A stretch of 64,000 bases of DNA from contig JACGCN010000041.1 in NCBI GenBank assembly GCA_014905825.1, positions 248,001 through 312,000 on the forward strand, read 5' to 3'. The notes under the pieces are model-generated. The model was not told the DNA's origin. It did no database searches and saw only the letters and a program-made list of their open reading frames with translations. Made by a program: the position numbers and the translations under genes. Source of the stretch: Lyophyllum atratum (Eukaryota; Basidiomycota; Agaricomycetes; Agaricales; Lyophyllaceae). Shown here in pieces: positions 32,874-46,300 of this stretch; within the stretch, counting starts at the first letter, position 1, and each line of letters starts with the position of its first letter.

Positions 32874-34091
32874 ATGCAGGGATTCAACAAGTAAGTTGCA
32901 TTGTTATATTCACACTTGGAAGGCTGACAGCGTTGTATCTAGGTACTACCCCCCGGATTATGATCCCTCCCATGGTAGTCTGAACACTTACAGAGGTGAG
33001 TAAACGTTTCGAGTAAAGTGTGACCACCGTAATAAGTGTCAGGCAAACATGCCTTGGGTGATAGGGCTCGGAAAATTGACCAAGGAATCCTGATAACGCG
33101 GTTTGAGCTGCCTTTTAATATCTGGTGGTGCGTTCATGTCGCGATCTATGCCTCATTCAGCCTTATTGACGCATGCATTACAGCGGAACATGCAATAACC
33201 ACATTGGCATGGGTGTGCGGTACAACGCAGAGAAGAAAAAGATTGGCAACTATTACTCCACCCCCATCTTCTCATTCCGATGCAAATGTCATCTGTGTGA
33301 TGGTTGGTTTGAAATCCAGACCGATCCTAAGGTAAGCCTACTGATTCCTCGTCTTCTATGGAAAATGACGTCTCTTTCTCGGTAGAATACCCGCTATGTG
33401 GTAGTGTCGGGGGCGAGGCAAAAAGACGAAGATTGGAATCCTGAAGAAAACGGCGGCTTCGCTGTACACGGTGCGTATTTGAGGCACCAGCAGCAATCAT
33501 AAGCACGCGCTAACGGCGTCTGCAGATACGGAAGGGGCAGCTGCTCCAGTGGATCCACTGGCGGCGCTCGAGAAAACCACGAACGCCCAAAACCACTTAA
33601 CGAATGTCCAAGCACCCCGGATTGAATCGTTGCAATCCCTTTCCGAACAATACAACGCTGACCCATACGCCCTGTCTAATAAAGTCCGGAAACGTTTTCG
33701 GGAGGTGAAGAAGGTGGAAAAGCGGAAACAGAGGGCTGACGATCATATCAAAGGCCGTTATGGGTTGCCAGCCTCCTTGAGCCTGCTGGAAGAAGACGAG
33801 GTGTCAAGAAACGAAGCCAAGGAGAAGTGGGCACACGCCCAACGCGAGGTAGCTGCGGAAGAGATCAACAAGCGTCGGAGACTTGCTGTTGACATTGTCT
33901 CAATCCCATCATCGTCCTCGAAAGCCACCCAACCGCAGCGTCCCAAGTCAACATCTCGTAACCCACCGCCCAAAAATCCTATCGATTCATTAAGGGCGCG
34001 GATTTTGGAGAACACTGCTCGTCAGACCAATCCCTTTAAGTCCCAATTGACAGGGAGCAAGGACGATAGTCGCATACTCGTAAGGAAGTAG
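32874..34091 (+). CDS. CCDC130/Saf4-like splicing factor (CWC16/Yju2 family)
   Basis: Exons 32874..32890, 32943..32995, 33043..33127, 33184..33331, 33386..33470 and 33526..34091 (317 residues, phases consistent). The N-terminus MQGFNKYYPPDYDPS, then a GILITRFELPFNIWC segment, is diagnostic for the CCDC130 branch of the CWC16 family. Four Cys (CGTC and CKCHLC, about residues 50 and 84) form the family's zinc-binding site around NNHIGMGVRYNAEKKKIGNYYSTPI. The second half is basic coiled coil (KVRKRFREVKKVEKRKQ). These are nuclear proteins associated with the catalytic spliceosome. The first coding exon is only 17 nt. The 3' end is convergent with SWI1, 352 bp apart. Confidence 0.92.
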
Positions 34092-34443
34092 GACGTTAGC
34101 CGCCATGGTGCACCCCCTCGTCGTTTGTATCAACATGTCGTGTAGCTTTAGCCATCTTTCATTTCTTGTATACTTACATAATATGTATTGTTCGGACATC
34201 TGCTGGATCAGCAAGAAATCGATAGCAGTAAAACAACAGTAGGTAGTACAGAGAGCGCGTAACCAAGGAAAATAATAGTGACAACGACATCGGGTGGGGC
34301 GGGGGACGGGGAAGGTAAATATTTGACTCCAGAGAGGACCATAGGATAGAATAAACCAATAACACAGGTGGAATTATCGAGCAGGTGAAGTTAGTGAGTA
34401 AGAGGAATGAAAGACAAATAAGCTATGAACCTAATACATACAA
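34092..34443. other. Intergenic between convergent genes
   Basis: 352 bp forming the 3' ends of the CCDC130-like gene and SWI1. No feature seen. Confidence 0.5.
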
Positions 34444-37400
34444 CTATGAACCGAAGATGGCCCATGGCTGTTCCTGTGTAGGCATCGGACTGTCCCATTT
34501 CCAATCTCCAGACTGGTAATATGCAGATTCCCCTCCGTCGATCTCCTTCCAAGGACCCAGACGTAGAAGATCTGGAAGCTCCTCCGTTTTCGGCTCCGTC
34601 GATGATAGCAATGCGTGATGTGCAGCGTCCGCTTCCGAGCCAGATTCGGGACTAGGGTTTGTGGATGATGATGGCACTAGCTCTGGCGTAGGTGCCTTCG
34701 AGTCGTCACCATTGTCATCGTCGATGGTTCCAAATGATGAGAAGTCGAAAAACTCGACGAACTCGTCGGCAGGCGGTTTTATCGAGGTCGATGGCATACT
34801 TGATTCTCCTAATCCACCGAAAGATGAGAGCGCTAGGGCATCCGAGCCCTCTGGAATAGTACCGTATCCCTTGAGAATCATGTCCAATGTCTCCGAGATA
34901 TCGGAAGACAGCGACTCCTGCCCCTCTCCCGCCATCTTTATGAGCTCTGTCATCTGCTCCAAAAAGGCACTGGCATCTTCCTCTGTCTTGACATTCTCCA
35001 CAGCCTCCGTCTTCTTCTTCAGTACGTCGCTGGGTGGCCCTTCCCACTCGGTCTTGATGCGTTTGGGTGGAGAGGGTTCGCTGGCGACGCCAGACCCAGA
35101 TGCGACTGGACTAGCCCCGAAGTTATGAGGTGCATCCTCTTCGCGAGGGCGCTTGACATTACCACCGGAACTTGTGGTAGAAGTTTGCGCTTGCTCAGCA
35201 GCAGGCGGTGCAGAGGTCGATGCGGGTTGATTTTTGACCGAGGGACGACGTTTTGGCGGATTTTTGGGTTTCACTGGGGGCTTGCCCTTGGGAGACTTGG
35301 GAGCCTGTGGTGATGATGCGGTCTGAGTCGGGGTAACGGCACTGGGAAGGGGTGTGGATGCGGAATACGGTGGTGTGGGCGTGGAGACGGCGCCACCAGT
35401 CGTAGCGTTGGGTGTCGAGGCCGAAACCTTCTTCATCACAGGAGGAGGTCGAAGTGTTACGGGAGGGCGATTAGGAGGAGAGAGGGCCGATGTCATCTGT
35501 TGCTGGGGCAGAGACTGTGAGGGGGGTCGGTTCATCTCCGGGGTGGAATGGTTATTGGGTGGCATGTTAATACCAGGAGCCTGGAGATAGTGTTGCTGGG
35601 GTGGCTGCTGGCCTTGCTGGGGCTGGGGATTTCGGTTGAGGTTTGTCGCAAGGTAAGCCTGGACGGTGTCATTTGCACTGTGTACCTGCGCCATCATGTT
35701 CCGGAGAATGTCGAGGCCGACGATATATCGAGGGTTGGGGGTATTTAGCATGCCTCGTTGTTGGTTGACTGTCAAGATCTTAAATGGAGAAGGTTACTAC
35801 ACATAAAGAGGACAAAGAATCGTAACGCACGATGGCGATCAACTTCCTTATCAAGTCTTCGGACTTCAGGACATAGAAATACATCGGGAGTTTGGTGTCA
35901 ATCTCCTGAGCAAAGTGGTGCAACTGTTGAAGCAGGTTGTTGAACTCCGCCCTTTGGTCCATAGGAACGTCGACGCCTCGCATGTTAGGCAAATCTAGCA
36001 GGCGAAGGACATTATTGATAAAGAAAAAAAGGAAACAAAGCGTTTACGGACTATTTGTCAGAAAATCCCTTTTGGTCTTCTGAATAAAGGCCATCGCTTG
36101 CTCCTTAGTGGCACGCATCAGATTATTGCCGTTCTGGGGGTGAGCATGCTGTTGTTGGGGGAGTTGGGGCTGTCGGTTGTCCATAAAGTTATTGCCCTGC
36201 ATTGGCAACAATCCATTCTGCTGTTGCATAAACGGCGGGTGTTGACCAGAGGCTGGGGTGGCATTCTGAAACGGAGGACCTGTCAATCCCTGTCCGCCGT
36301 GTTGCTCAGAAGGGCGCAGTCCTTGATTCTGGAACTGCCCACGAAACATGCCCTGCTCCATCACGGTCCTCTGCAGATGTGCCCTGTTGTTCTCAACGAA
36401 CTGGATGATCTTGTCCTGGACTCCCTGACGTCGGAGCTCTTCGACCGACTGATTCGCGTATCCGATGACCATCTGCATCTGATGTGCATTCATCAGGCGA
36501 TTCTGGGGCTGCGCCTGAGACGGGCCACCATTCCCGTTCGCTGCAGCAGCTGCAGCTTGAGCCTGTACCGCCGCCGCCGCCTGCATCTTCCTCCTCGAGT
36601 CGATGACAGAGTTGATGTAAACCTGGTCGAAGCCCGCCAGGTACTCCTTATACACTTGGGCAAGGCGTTGAGCAACACCAGGCCCTGACTTCGCTGGTTC
36701 CGTGTCCGTTCCAGGGAACTGGACGAAGCCCATCCTTCCACCGATGACGTTCCATAGCTCCTTGTTATGGACCTATCGCAAGGATCAGTAACACACATAC
36801 ATATCACGAAGAATGCACCATACCTTGCCCCAGCCGCCCTCCTGCATGACGTGCGTATGTAGTAAGTAAAGATCAATTTCGCGCCCATCAACGTTCATCA
36901 AACGTGGTTCGTGTTTCACGTTTTTAGTCGCTGAGTAGCTCTTGTACGCGTTCTCAAACCTATGCTTCTCCAACGGTGGTAGCTGTTGCATGTTTCCTGA
37001 AGGTGTCGGTTGTGTCCCGACAGCCACCACAGAAGGAGGCGACGATGTAGCGCCATTGACGTTGATGGGGAACGGGAACTGCGGATTTAAATTCGGCGAC
37101 ATCTGGTTAGAGAATGGACGTCCAAGCGTCGGCCCTCCCACTCCACCAGGCGTTGGATGTTGTTGCGGATGCGATGGTTGTCCTGACGGCGAGCGGGAAA
37201 CAACACCTGATGCTCCCAGATGGTTCCCTTGCTGGATTTGGGCGTGTATATTCGACGGGCTGGGTTGAATATTGGTTTGTCCTGTGGTCTGGTTGGGCGG
37301 TTGTCCATGAGCAATCTGTGCGTTCGCGTTAGGATTGAAGTTCCAGTTCCCCTGGCCTGGACCGTTCGCTTGTTGTTGTGCAACTTGCGCAATGGCACTC

Positions 37401-38860
37401 CTAATGAGAAAGAAGAAGGGAAAAAAAGCAGACACAGCGAAGTAAGTACAGGCGGCACGTCATGGGCATGAGAGGAAAGAAGGAGCATCGGCGTACATGT
37501 TAGCCCCCATACTCTGCATGGCCTGCGTCATCTTGGCTAGATATTCCTTCTTCTGCTTAATTTCCCCTGAGAGCGCACGCAACTTGTTCAGGAAATTTGG
37601 ATCTGGCGACATGGGTCGCGAAGAATTCATTTGCGCGAACATTTGCTCCTGACCCTGGATGTGGGTACGGAGAGCAGTGGCTCGCTCGTTGAGCTCGACG
37701 AGGGTCATTCTACGCGGCTGAGAGGGTTGTTGTGGGTGTTGAGGCTGTGACGATGGTCCTCCTCCGATTGGATTCGGACCCTGGATATTGGGATGTGCGG
37801 GGGACGGACGACGATCGACCATTCCGGGTGTGAAGAGTTCGCCGGGGGAAGACTGATTCATGGTCTGCAGCTGCTGTTGATGCTGCGCCTGCTGCTGCTG
37901 CTGATGCTGCCGCTGGTGTTCCATACGCTGCTGTGCGAGATTGATGGGGTTGTTCTGAGGCTGGTTCTGCGCTAGCAAGAGTTCCAGTTGCCGGGTGACG
38001 CTAGGATTATTGTGGCCCGCCTGGTTCGCATTCGCTTGGAAGGCTTGAAGCATGGCGTTACGAGACATCGACTGCTGCATGGCGGGAGCGTTGGGTAGAC
38101 CGGCGCCAGAGAAACCGGTCGGCATACTCGTCTGCTGAGACGAGTTGGAACCTGAGTCGAGAAAGGCAGCTTGAGGTTGCTGTTGACCACTACCAGCTCC
38201 ACCGCCCATGTTGCCCATTTGTGCACCGAGGCCGAATTGCTGGTTATTGAGCTGCTGCTGTTGCTGTTGGCCTTGAACACGGGCGAGGTTCTGGCTTCTT
38301 ATTAGATCCATCATCTAGAGCGTGAAGAACAATGATTTCATGGTTAGCCGGGGGATCGAAGTCATTTACGTAACAAAATCGGAGGGTGGGTGGGGTGTCG
38401 ATAAGATGGAGGAAGACCGTGGAAGCGACTAGTGGAAAGGCATGGCTCACGATCGCGGGCAGCGCGAAACCGCATGCACTTATGCTAGCACGATGCGGCA
38501 CAAGGGAAGGCCCAAGTCGTGGTGGTGGATACACATGGACCAGCCAATTGTTCCGGGTACAACGGGAGGCGGTGGGCCCAGCGACAGGGAGAATAAAAGT
38601 AATCAAAAATTCACCTGAGCATTCGCCTGTGAGTTCATATCACCACCGCCTGGGCGGAACTGCTGCATATGCTGTATCTGCTGCCACATACGCCCCTGGT
38701 CTGGAAAGCCAGGAAGCGGCGGATGAGCATCCTGTTGCTGCTGCTGCTGCTGAGCTTGCTGAGCCTGCTGCTGATTGAGCTGTTGCTGCTGCTGTTGCTG
38801 CTGCATGAGCCCGGGGTTGAAGTTTGACATCATGGGGTATTGGGATAGACGATCTGCCAT
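34444..38860 (-). CDS. SWI1: SWI/SNF complex subunit Swi1 (ARID domain)
   Basis: Exons 38860..38615, 38314..37497, 37400..36824, 36772..36052, 35994..35831 and 35778..34444 (1286 residues, phases consistent). The DNA-binding ARID subunit of the SWI/SNF chromatin remodeller acts in the nucleus. The ARID/BRIGHT domain lies at about residues 498-600: KHRFENAYKSYSATKN, then REIDLYLLHTHVMQEGGWGKV, VHNKELWNVIGGRMGF and QRLAQVYKEYLAGFD, split by an intron after GWGK. The first 350 residues are Gln-rich with several pure Q runs, and a Pro/Ser-rich acidic C-terminus follows. Intron 1 is 299 bp, far longer than its neighbours. The donor of intron 4 had to be GTCCGT at 36051 to keep frame; GTAAAC four bases on breaks it. 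That junction is therefore the least certain. Confidence 0.9.
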
Positions 38861-41800
38861 TTATCCTGCAGCGACTGGGCAAGCGTGGGGATAAAGAGGA
38901 AGCTTCCTGGACCACTCGGACGTCGCGAAGGCAGGAGCGAGATCTCCTGCGTATTCCGTGCTGGCTCCGCGAGAAATGAGGGGGAGGAGGGGGGAATAGA
39001 GGATATTTTCGAGAGGCGCAGTGGTGGGAGCGAAACGAGGAGTCGCACTTCGGCTGTGGCTGACAAGATTCCATGTTTGCAACAGTTGACAAGTCCGACA
39101 TAAACTATTATTTTCCCTGCTAACTCACAGTATGCGCCTCTGATAAGTCACTAAAGCCAACACCCCTATTGCACACCACCTCATGATCGTCCCATCTGAC
39201 CTCCCCTGCTTCCTCTCCCTAATCCCGGCCAATCCTCGGCTTCCATACGGCGCCAGCGAGACATCCTCGCGCAGCCACAGACGGGCCTCGAACTCACGTT
39301 AACGACAAGGCTGATGACTCGTTGTTTCCACACGACAATACCCACCACTGCCATCCCAGCACCCCACGCACGGTCCACCCCTTGGACCTGACGCCACCAC
39401 TGAAAACATCTGCTATCGTATTTATACCTATATTCCGAAACGCGTCTCGAAGCAACGCCGACCACCGCGGCCCTTTCCGAGTCGAGTCAAACAGACAAAG
39501 CAATCATTTTACCAGTCATCACCGACCTCCATCTTAGATGCTTGTCCGTCATACCTGTCAACCTCCGACAGTGCCTACGCCGCCGAAAAGTTGTGTCCGC
39601 CTCCGCCTCCGCAAGTCTGCCTTGTATCCATTCCAGCCGTATATAAACCTCGTCATATCCAAAGTTTGACCGGCCATCTTCTGATCCCTCTCGCTCCAAA
39701 CCTCGGCCAACGGTATATATGGGTCATATCCGGCGCGTCCCAGTAACGGAATGCAGCACCGTGGACATAACCCGCCATGGAAATCGTTGCTCAAGATTAG
39801 AGTCTGCCGATCTCAGGCTTGGACAAATACTCCCGCTGCTATCTGTTAAACATTATAGATATTAATGTCCTCGGAGCTATGTCTATCCTGGTGTAGCAAA
39901 TCCATAAAGCCCATCAATCATCTGAAGATGAGGCCTTATCTGCCGCGGGATTTCAGGTCCATGTGGACCTGGTACCAGGGAGTAGTATCCGGAGACCAAG
40001 AACATAAAAGCGTGAAGCATCCACATATACCCACTCAACGCCCAACCCGGCGAACTCACGAACCGGGGATCATCAAGATGTCCGACGATACCTTGCTAAC
40101 CTACTTACAACAAAGCGCCCCAAATGCGGTATCTAGATTTCCCTCTCCCAACCCAGGCCCGCACCGGCAGTGGGCAGTAGAGAGCACATCCACACACGAC
40201 GCACATCTTTGAACTACATGATCCACTGTGAGTAGCCGATGCGTTACGCGAGCTCAACGCGTTGCGCAAGGCCCACCCTGATATATCTTCGGTTCTGAAG
40301 CATCTTGTATCCTGGACAATGGGGACGGCGGGGGGAGGTAATACCTGCATATCGACCACCGCATTCGAGTGCGCTGCTCTCGATGGACTCGGATCCTTCT
40401 GTCGTAAAGCCCGTCTTGGCCCCATGTTCTCTCGAACACATCATCACCTTCCTTCCAGAGCTCGTGAGGATGCAGCCCAAAACAAAATGGGGCTTCTTGC
40501 CTCACATGGCCCGGCTTGCGACCCACGCTCACCTTCGGACCGACATGTATAGACCGTCTGTGCTGGGAGGCGCTAGCTATGTGCTCTGCATATCGCTCCT
40601 ACCCCAAGCACGATTGCGTCAGGTGCGGGTCGCCAAACTGGGACGTGGGTCCGCCGGGTGGGCGTTCGTTATTTCCCGTCTTGGAGGGACTCATCCCGCA
40701 TCCACACTATGTAGCACGCCCCTCGTCAGACAACTTCGCTGCTTGTTCACGTCCGATAAGTCCTGGACCTGGGACCTGGTGCTTCATTGCGGAGCCCGAC
40801 AGGCAGCCGGAATAATCCTGATGGGACGGGTGTCACTTTAGCAAGACTTGATAAATTATGTATCTCTATGCGAACATGGCAATATTCTTCCAGTTCAATT
40901 TTTGACGTATCTTGGGAGTTTTCTTCTTTTAAGTACTTATTCAATGACAGCTATATTCTCAATTCCCAGCTAGAGTTGTGTATTTAGGATGCAGTGTCGT
41001 GCCAAGCACTATGATAGCGGGCATGGAGAGCTCTCGTGGCCGGTGTCCCGTCGGGAGTATGCGATCCTTCGTCTTGTGATGATATCAACTTGCAGTTGCG
41101 GGAACCTGCTTGCCTAAGGTAACGAACTCGGAGCAACCGCCGATCGAAGTGCCTCCGGGAAGGCATTGACCGTTCATCGACATCCTCGAGATCTACATTT
41201 GTCCAATGGCGAATGGAAGAAGCATAAGTAGAGGGAAATAGGTGGTGGGATGCGATTGGATAATCGGGGTCGGTGTCGCGCACTGGCTTTCTGAAATTGG
41301 ATGGGAATGAATCTAGGATGTCCCTATCAACTGCGGCGTTGCAGAAAAGGCTTGGGGATGTAGATGAACGCTGAACTCTCTCAGTCTAAGACCATACCAT
41401 TTGCCGTTATAATATTGATACGACCAAGTGTACAGAAATGGCACGACGTCAATCGTTAACAGTAACATACATGCCTTGTAAATACTAGAGTGGATGCAAA
41501 ATACTCAACTTGTGATTAACGAGCCAGGTGTAAGCAAGGATAGCCTGGAAATGAGTTGTATACATTCATAGAGGTGTGGCGAGTTCACAGCGGCTCTGAA
41601 GGGTGGGTTTGTGCAAAAGGGGTGAAATAAATAGAATGGCTCTGCTTGAAGGCAGGATGTTTAACCGGTCGGAAGAGGTTGGTGATTTTAGGGTTCCGTA
41701 GAGAAAAAAATCACAGCGCAGGTGAAACGTTACACGTCGTTATGATAGAGCCACATTAAATGGACAAGTGATGGATGTCGACGAGATAAATGATAGTGAT

Positions 41801-41874
41801 GCGATGATGCGATGAGCATGAACGATGAAATGCAGGAATTGATACATATGACGGGCAAGATGGGACGCGAGCTT
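38861..41874. other. Intergenic, 3 kb, no gene recognised
   Basis: The SWI1 upstream region and then unassigned DNA. Plus-strand frames between about 40250 and 40840 stay open for 96 and 178 codons in overlapping frames. One contains FLPELVRMQPKTKWGFLPHMA, so an unrecognised multi-exon gene there is possible, but I could not join exons. No repeats seen. Confidence 0.45.
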
Positions 41875-43182
41875 CTATCGACGCGTACTCGAGCCAGCAG
41901 CAGCAGGGTTGAAGTTAGTGATGTTGTCATCGCTGTCGTCGTCCTTGCTGGGGATGATGGGCCCCGCTTCTAGTATCAGGTCTCCATCGGAGTCGTCTTC
42001 ATCGTACTCGTCGTCTGCCACCAGCACTCTCGCCCCGTCCACCTTCTTGACCACCTGCGGAGGTCCCACTGCTAATACAGTATCACCTTCGTCGAATTCA
42101 TCGCCCAACTGGATGGCACCTCCACCTGCCTCCTCTTCTTCTATCTCAGCTGCACTATCAACCTCTTTTCGGAACCAATACCGCAGGCCTACGGGAATCA
42201 TGACGCCAATGACGACCGCTGCAAGTCCAAAGAAGTTCCGCCAACTGATGAGGTGGAAGTCGTCGGCGCTCGTCATCTCATCGAGGCCACCGCCAATGGT
42301 CGTGTGAATCACGGATACGCCAAGAATACCGAGCGCCGTACTGATCCAGAACGGTACGAGCCCAATCCCCACATGAGGGCATACGATGTTCACGACCCAA
42401 TGCGGCGGCAGCGGCGCAATACGCAGCACGATGAGAAAAGAGATCATATTCTCCTTGTTCGCCTGAATCTTAGTTGCCCACTTGTCTAGGAGGGCTTTCC
42501 ACTTGGGCAAAGTGAGGAGAGCGGGACCAAGGGCGGCAGAAATGAGATAGCAGAGGGAAGCACCAGTGGCTACGCAACAGCAGGCAAGAGGGAGGGCGCG
42601 CGGGACGCCCCAGACGGCGCCACCGAGGATAGACAGATACATGGATCCCGGGAGGGAAAATGCTTGGAGGCTGTGTAGAAAATCCGATCAGCCGTGGAGC
42701 GCACAGTATCAAGAGGAGGTGAAACAAACAAGAGGTATGTGATCACGTAGCATACGACAATGCGGTAAGGGTAAATATCACGGTATTTCTTCAGTAGCTT
42801 GTTGAGGTCTTGCAGTTGTGCGAAGGACTTGGGGATGCGTAGTTGAGGACGGTCCGCTCTGTGGACGGCATTAGTCATTTTATACACCGTTGACGCGGGC
42901 CACTTGCTCTTCTAAAGTAGGCAGCGCAAGCCACAGAGCTCCACTGAGCAGGAGAGTGCTGACAATGAAGATGGCAGCCATCTTTAGTGTAGCATTTAGA
43001 ATGACTTTGCGAGAAGAGGGGCGGGATGGTGAGTGGGGGTAGTTGGAGGTGCCATATGAGGGGGTTGCTGGGGTAAGGAGCGGGGAGCGGTCGTTGTGGT
43101 CACCGGAGTCGACGGTGTCGAGAGTATAGGTCGATTGGTTACCGTGTTCCGTCCCGACAAATACGAGATTTGGCGGTGGCAT
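41875..43182 (-). CDS. TMEM41/Tvp38-type VTT-domain membrane protein
   Basis: Exons 43182..42888, 42856..42730 and 42670..41875 (405 residues, phases consistent). An N-terminal hydrophilic tail is followed by a membrane segment (MAAIFIVSTLLLSGALWLALP), then IVVCYVITYLFLQAFSLPGSMYLSILGGAVWG. This is the re-entrant FxxPGS...G signature of the VTT (DedA/TMEM41/Tvp38) domain. It continues with GASLCYLISAALG and FLIVLRIAPLPPHWVVNIVCPHVG, also typical. A further membrane helix (FFGLAAVVIGVMIPVGLRYWF) and an acidic tail complete it. Family members act in the ER/Golgi as lipid scramblases or in vesicle maintenance. The first intron is only 31 nt by this model; other splice choices break the reading frame. 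Confidence 0.82.
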
Positions 43183-43370
43183 AGTGGTTGTGTAACAAGT
43201 GGAATCACCCAAGTCCGGAGCTGCGCATCACGAACAAACCCTGATCTAGGGTTCCACCCTCACCGCTCCTAGCACTCAAGTCCCTTTCATCCTCTATATT
43301 ATGTATCCAATTAAAAGAATATAAGGTACAACAATCCATCCATATATGTATCAAGTCCAATGCGAGTGGT

Positions 43371-46300
43371 TTAAATATAAATGGCGTATGATCCAATAAC
43401 AGGCCGATGGTCACTCCTGCCCTCAAGACGCCGCATTCCCCGGTCGTCGAGGGTGTCGTAGCTCAGACACACAACGTCACCCTTGCGCGGCGGGGCGGGT
43501 GGTGGTGCTACATCCGCAGTCGTGGGTGGTTCCATCGACATGCTACTCTGTGTCGAATTGTAAGAGAAGAAAGAGGGGAGGAAGCGCCATCGGGATGACA
43601 ATGTTGGTGTCTGGGCAGACAGAGGAGGGGCATAATGGGTGGTCATGGGCATCGGCGTGGCCGCGGAAGCAGTGGCACGCCGCATCGGTTGATGGTCGTG
43701 GCCCGCTGGGTAAAATGTGGCGGAGTTCGTGCGTCGTAGACCGAAGTCAGGATGAGTATGATGGCGAGTTGGAGAGGTTGGTCGTTCATTCGACTTCACC
43801 TGAGACAGTCGCGCGAGGGGGGCAGATGATAATTGGACGGGCCGGGAGAAAGGTGTAATGTCCTCATGGACGCGGGGTTCGGGGGAAGTGGAGGGAGAGT
43901 GCGAGTCGTCACAGGAGTTGGATGTTCTTGATGTTGCAACGGATGCGAGAGAGTCTTTGCGCACACGTGCTGAGAGGGGTCGGAAGGCGTTCACAAAGAA
44001 CTGGCCCATGCGGTTTCGAGGTCGGGTCTGAGGTTCAGAAACTTCGTCCTCTTCGGGCTCTGGTTCCGGTTCTACTGTGGTTTTCCACAATATCCGATCA
44101 CACCAGCTGGGCACCCGTTTCTTGTGCGACGAATCGTATACGCCTTTCTCGTCATTGTCGTCGTCTTCGTCGCTGGGAAGACTAGACTTGGTAGAATTAA
44201 CTAAGATCATCGGCGGGGGTCGCAGATGGCTCTGGTCGAGGGCATCGAGCGAAGAGGGGGCTTCTGGTGTCAATCTAGGAGTCAGAAGCCCATTCGACGT
44301 CACGTCAACTGAACTATGTGCTGTATGAGGTTTCCTTCCTCCGCCTTCGTTCAATTTCGCTTGAGGCGCCTTGCTTTTACCCGATGAAAGCAGCGCAAGC
44401 CATTTCGCCTTGGCTCGATGGGCAGCAAGGGACACCTTGCTCGAGGAGGTGGCCATTGTTTGGGAGGATGGGGACGTATAGAAGTCGTCCTCATCAAATT
44501 CACGATCGGTGCCGGCCCGTGAATGTGCAGAGGTCCAGATAGATGACGCCATAGACGCGCCTTCCTCACCTTCACCCTCCTCTTCCGCTTCTTCTTTCTC
44601 AAGCTCTTCAAGCTCTTTTTCCTCGACCTCTGTCAGCCTATGGGACCTCTCATCCAGACGCCTCCAACGGTCCATCCTGGATCCTGTTCGTTTGACGCGC
44701 TTGAGTGTACGGAGGACGTCATACTTGAAAGTAGGAGGAAAGTTGATTAGTGCCTCGTTAAATCCAACAAAAGCTTCGCCGCTTTTCATGAGTTTAGTGA
44801 GCTGGTCAAAGGCGAGTGCTTGGGCATATTCTGTCCCATGATGAGTAAATATGATGGATAGGGCGTGGGCAGGTGTTTCACCTTTTCTTGACATTAGCCA
44901 GTCTGCATGTAATCGAGATATGTCCAGCCGAAAATTGAGATCGCCACAAAGAAATGTGTAGTCAAATTTGTCAGTAAGATCTTGGGCGCAAAATTAGCAA
45001 GGTCGGTGCTGCATAGTTGTCTTAAGTACCTTCGGCCATCACCCTTGGATCGTCGTTCGCCAGGAAATCGTCAACAGAAAGCTCTGCCTGCGATTTCGGT
45101 TGAGTATATGTTTACGGACCGTCTACAAATGGGTACCTTGATTTTGGCCAAGTTGGACAACCTATGCTTCACTTTTCCTTCGTGCGCTGGAGAAAATGTT
45201 TGAGTAAAAGGACGCCAGCTAGAGCGGGACTTGACATACCAGCAAGGTGTGCATTGAGAAACAGGAATGTTGTGCCATTCAGGTTGATCGTAATCCCTAC
45301 TCCTCCCTTGTTCCCTACTCGCCCCCCTATGAGGCCAGCAGTCACAGCGGAACGCGATGTACCTATGATAATGTTGTTATTGTGGCATAAATGATATCAT
45401 CCGTGAACGCCTACCTCGGACAAGAGGTCGCATTTCACGATGGATGTAAACCGACAAGTATATACCCATCATGCGCTCCTTGATAAGCAATTGATATGGG
45501 CCCTTTCGCACCTCCTTGACTGGCGGACGCGGTGTGAGGGGCTTAGGAAAGCCGACGTCGGAGACTGTGGGCGAGGCAGTACGTAGTCCAGATCCGCTCC
45601 CTTGGCATAGCCAATCTTCCATCATGGATGTCCACCCAGAGAGGGCTTCATGTTGCACCTCCTCTGGACTTTTGCGCGTGCGTGAAGCCTCGTCCCTTTC
45701 CTTGTCCTTATGCCTCGACCGCGGCTTGTCGTATTCTGTATCTCGTTCTCTAGCCTTCTCCTTTTCTCTATCGCGACTCTTATCCTTCTCTCTATCCTTG
45801 TCTATCAGTTTAAACCCAGCGCCTAAACCCATAGGAATTCCTGACAGAATTTCGCATTCAGGTGGAATAACAATAAGTTAAGGCTGCTCCGACGTACCAG
45901 ACAAGGATGGGCACTCCTGTCCTGCACTAGATTTTGCTAAGTGAGCTATTCGTGGATTGGTGTACATATTGCTTACACCACGACAAGGTGATAAGGATGG
46001 CCTGCTTCGACTGGGAATTCTGGAATCACTCCAGAGGGGTCAGCGCTTGTTGAACTCCACAGAGGGACCTTTCCAAGAAGCTCCTCCAAGTCGCCCTAGG
46101 AATGTCACCAGATTAGACTGCTATCCTTGGTTTACGAGCACATGAACGTACCTTCGGCACTGAATCATGCATATTCCACGTTATAATGCGGACCTTGAGA
46201 GGTTTCCGTGGAGCTATAGTCGGTTTCGGAGGAGGAAGGGGTGGGAGTGCTTTTTCTGGCATAGAACGTGGCGCACTAGTGCTGGATGTCGAACCTGTTT

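Noticed and set aside
36098..36688. 196-codon plus-strand ORF in SWI1
   Set aside because: Opposite strand of a Gln-rich SWI1 exon, which gives Leu/Cys-rich shadow frames.
38315..38614. Extra coding exon inside the long first intron of SWI1
   Set aside because: The open stretches there lack SWI1-like composition, and adding them breaks the phase that joins exons 1 and 2 cleanly.
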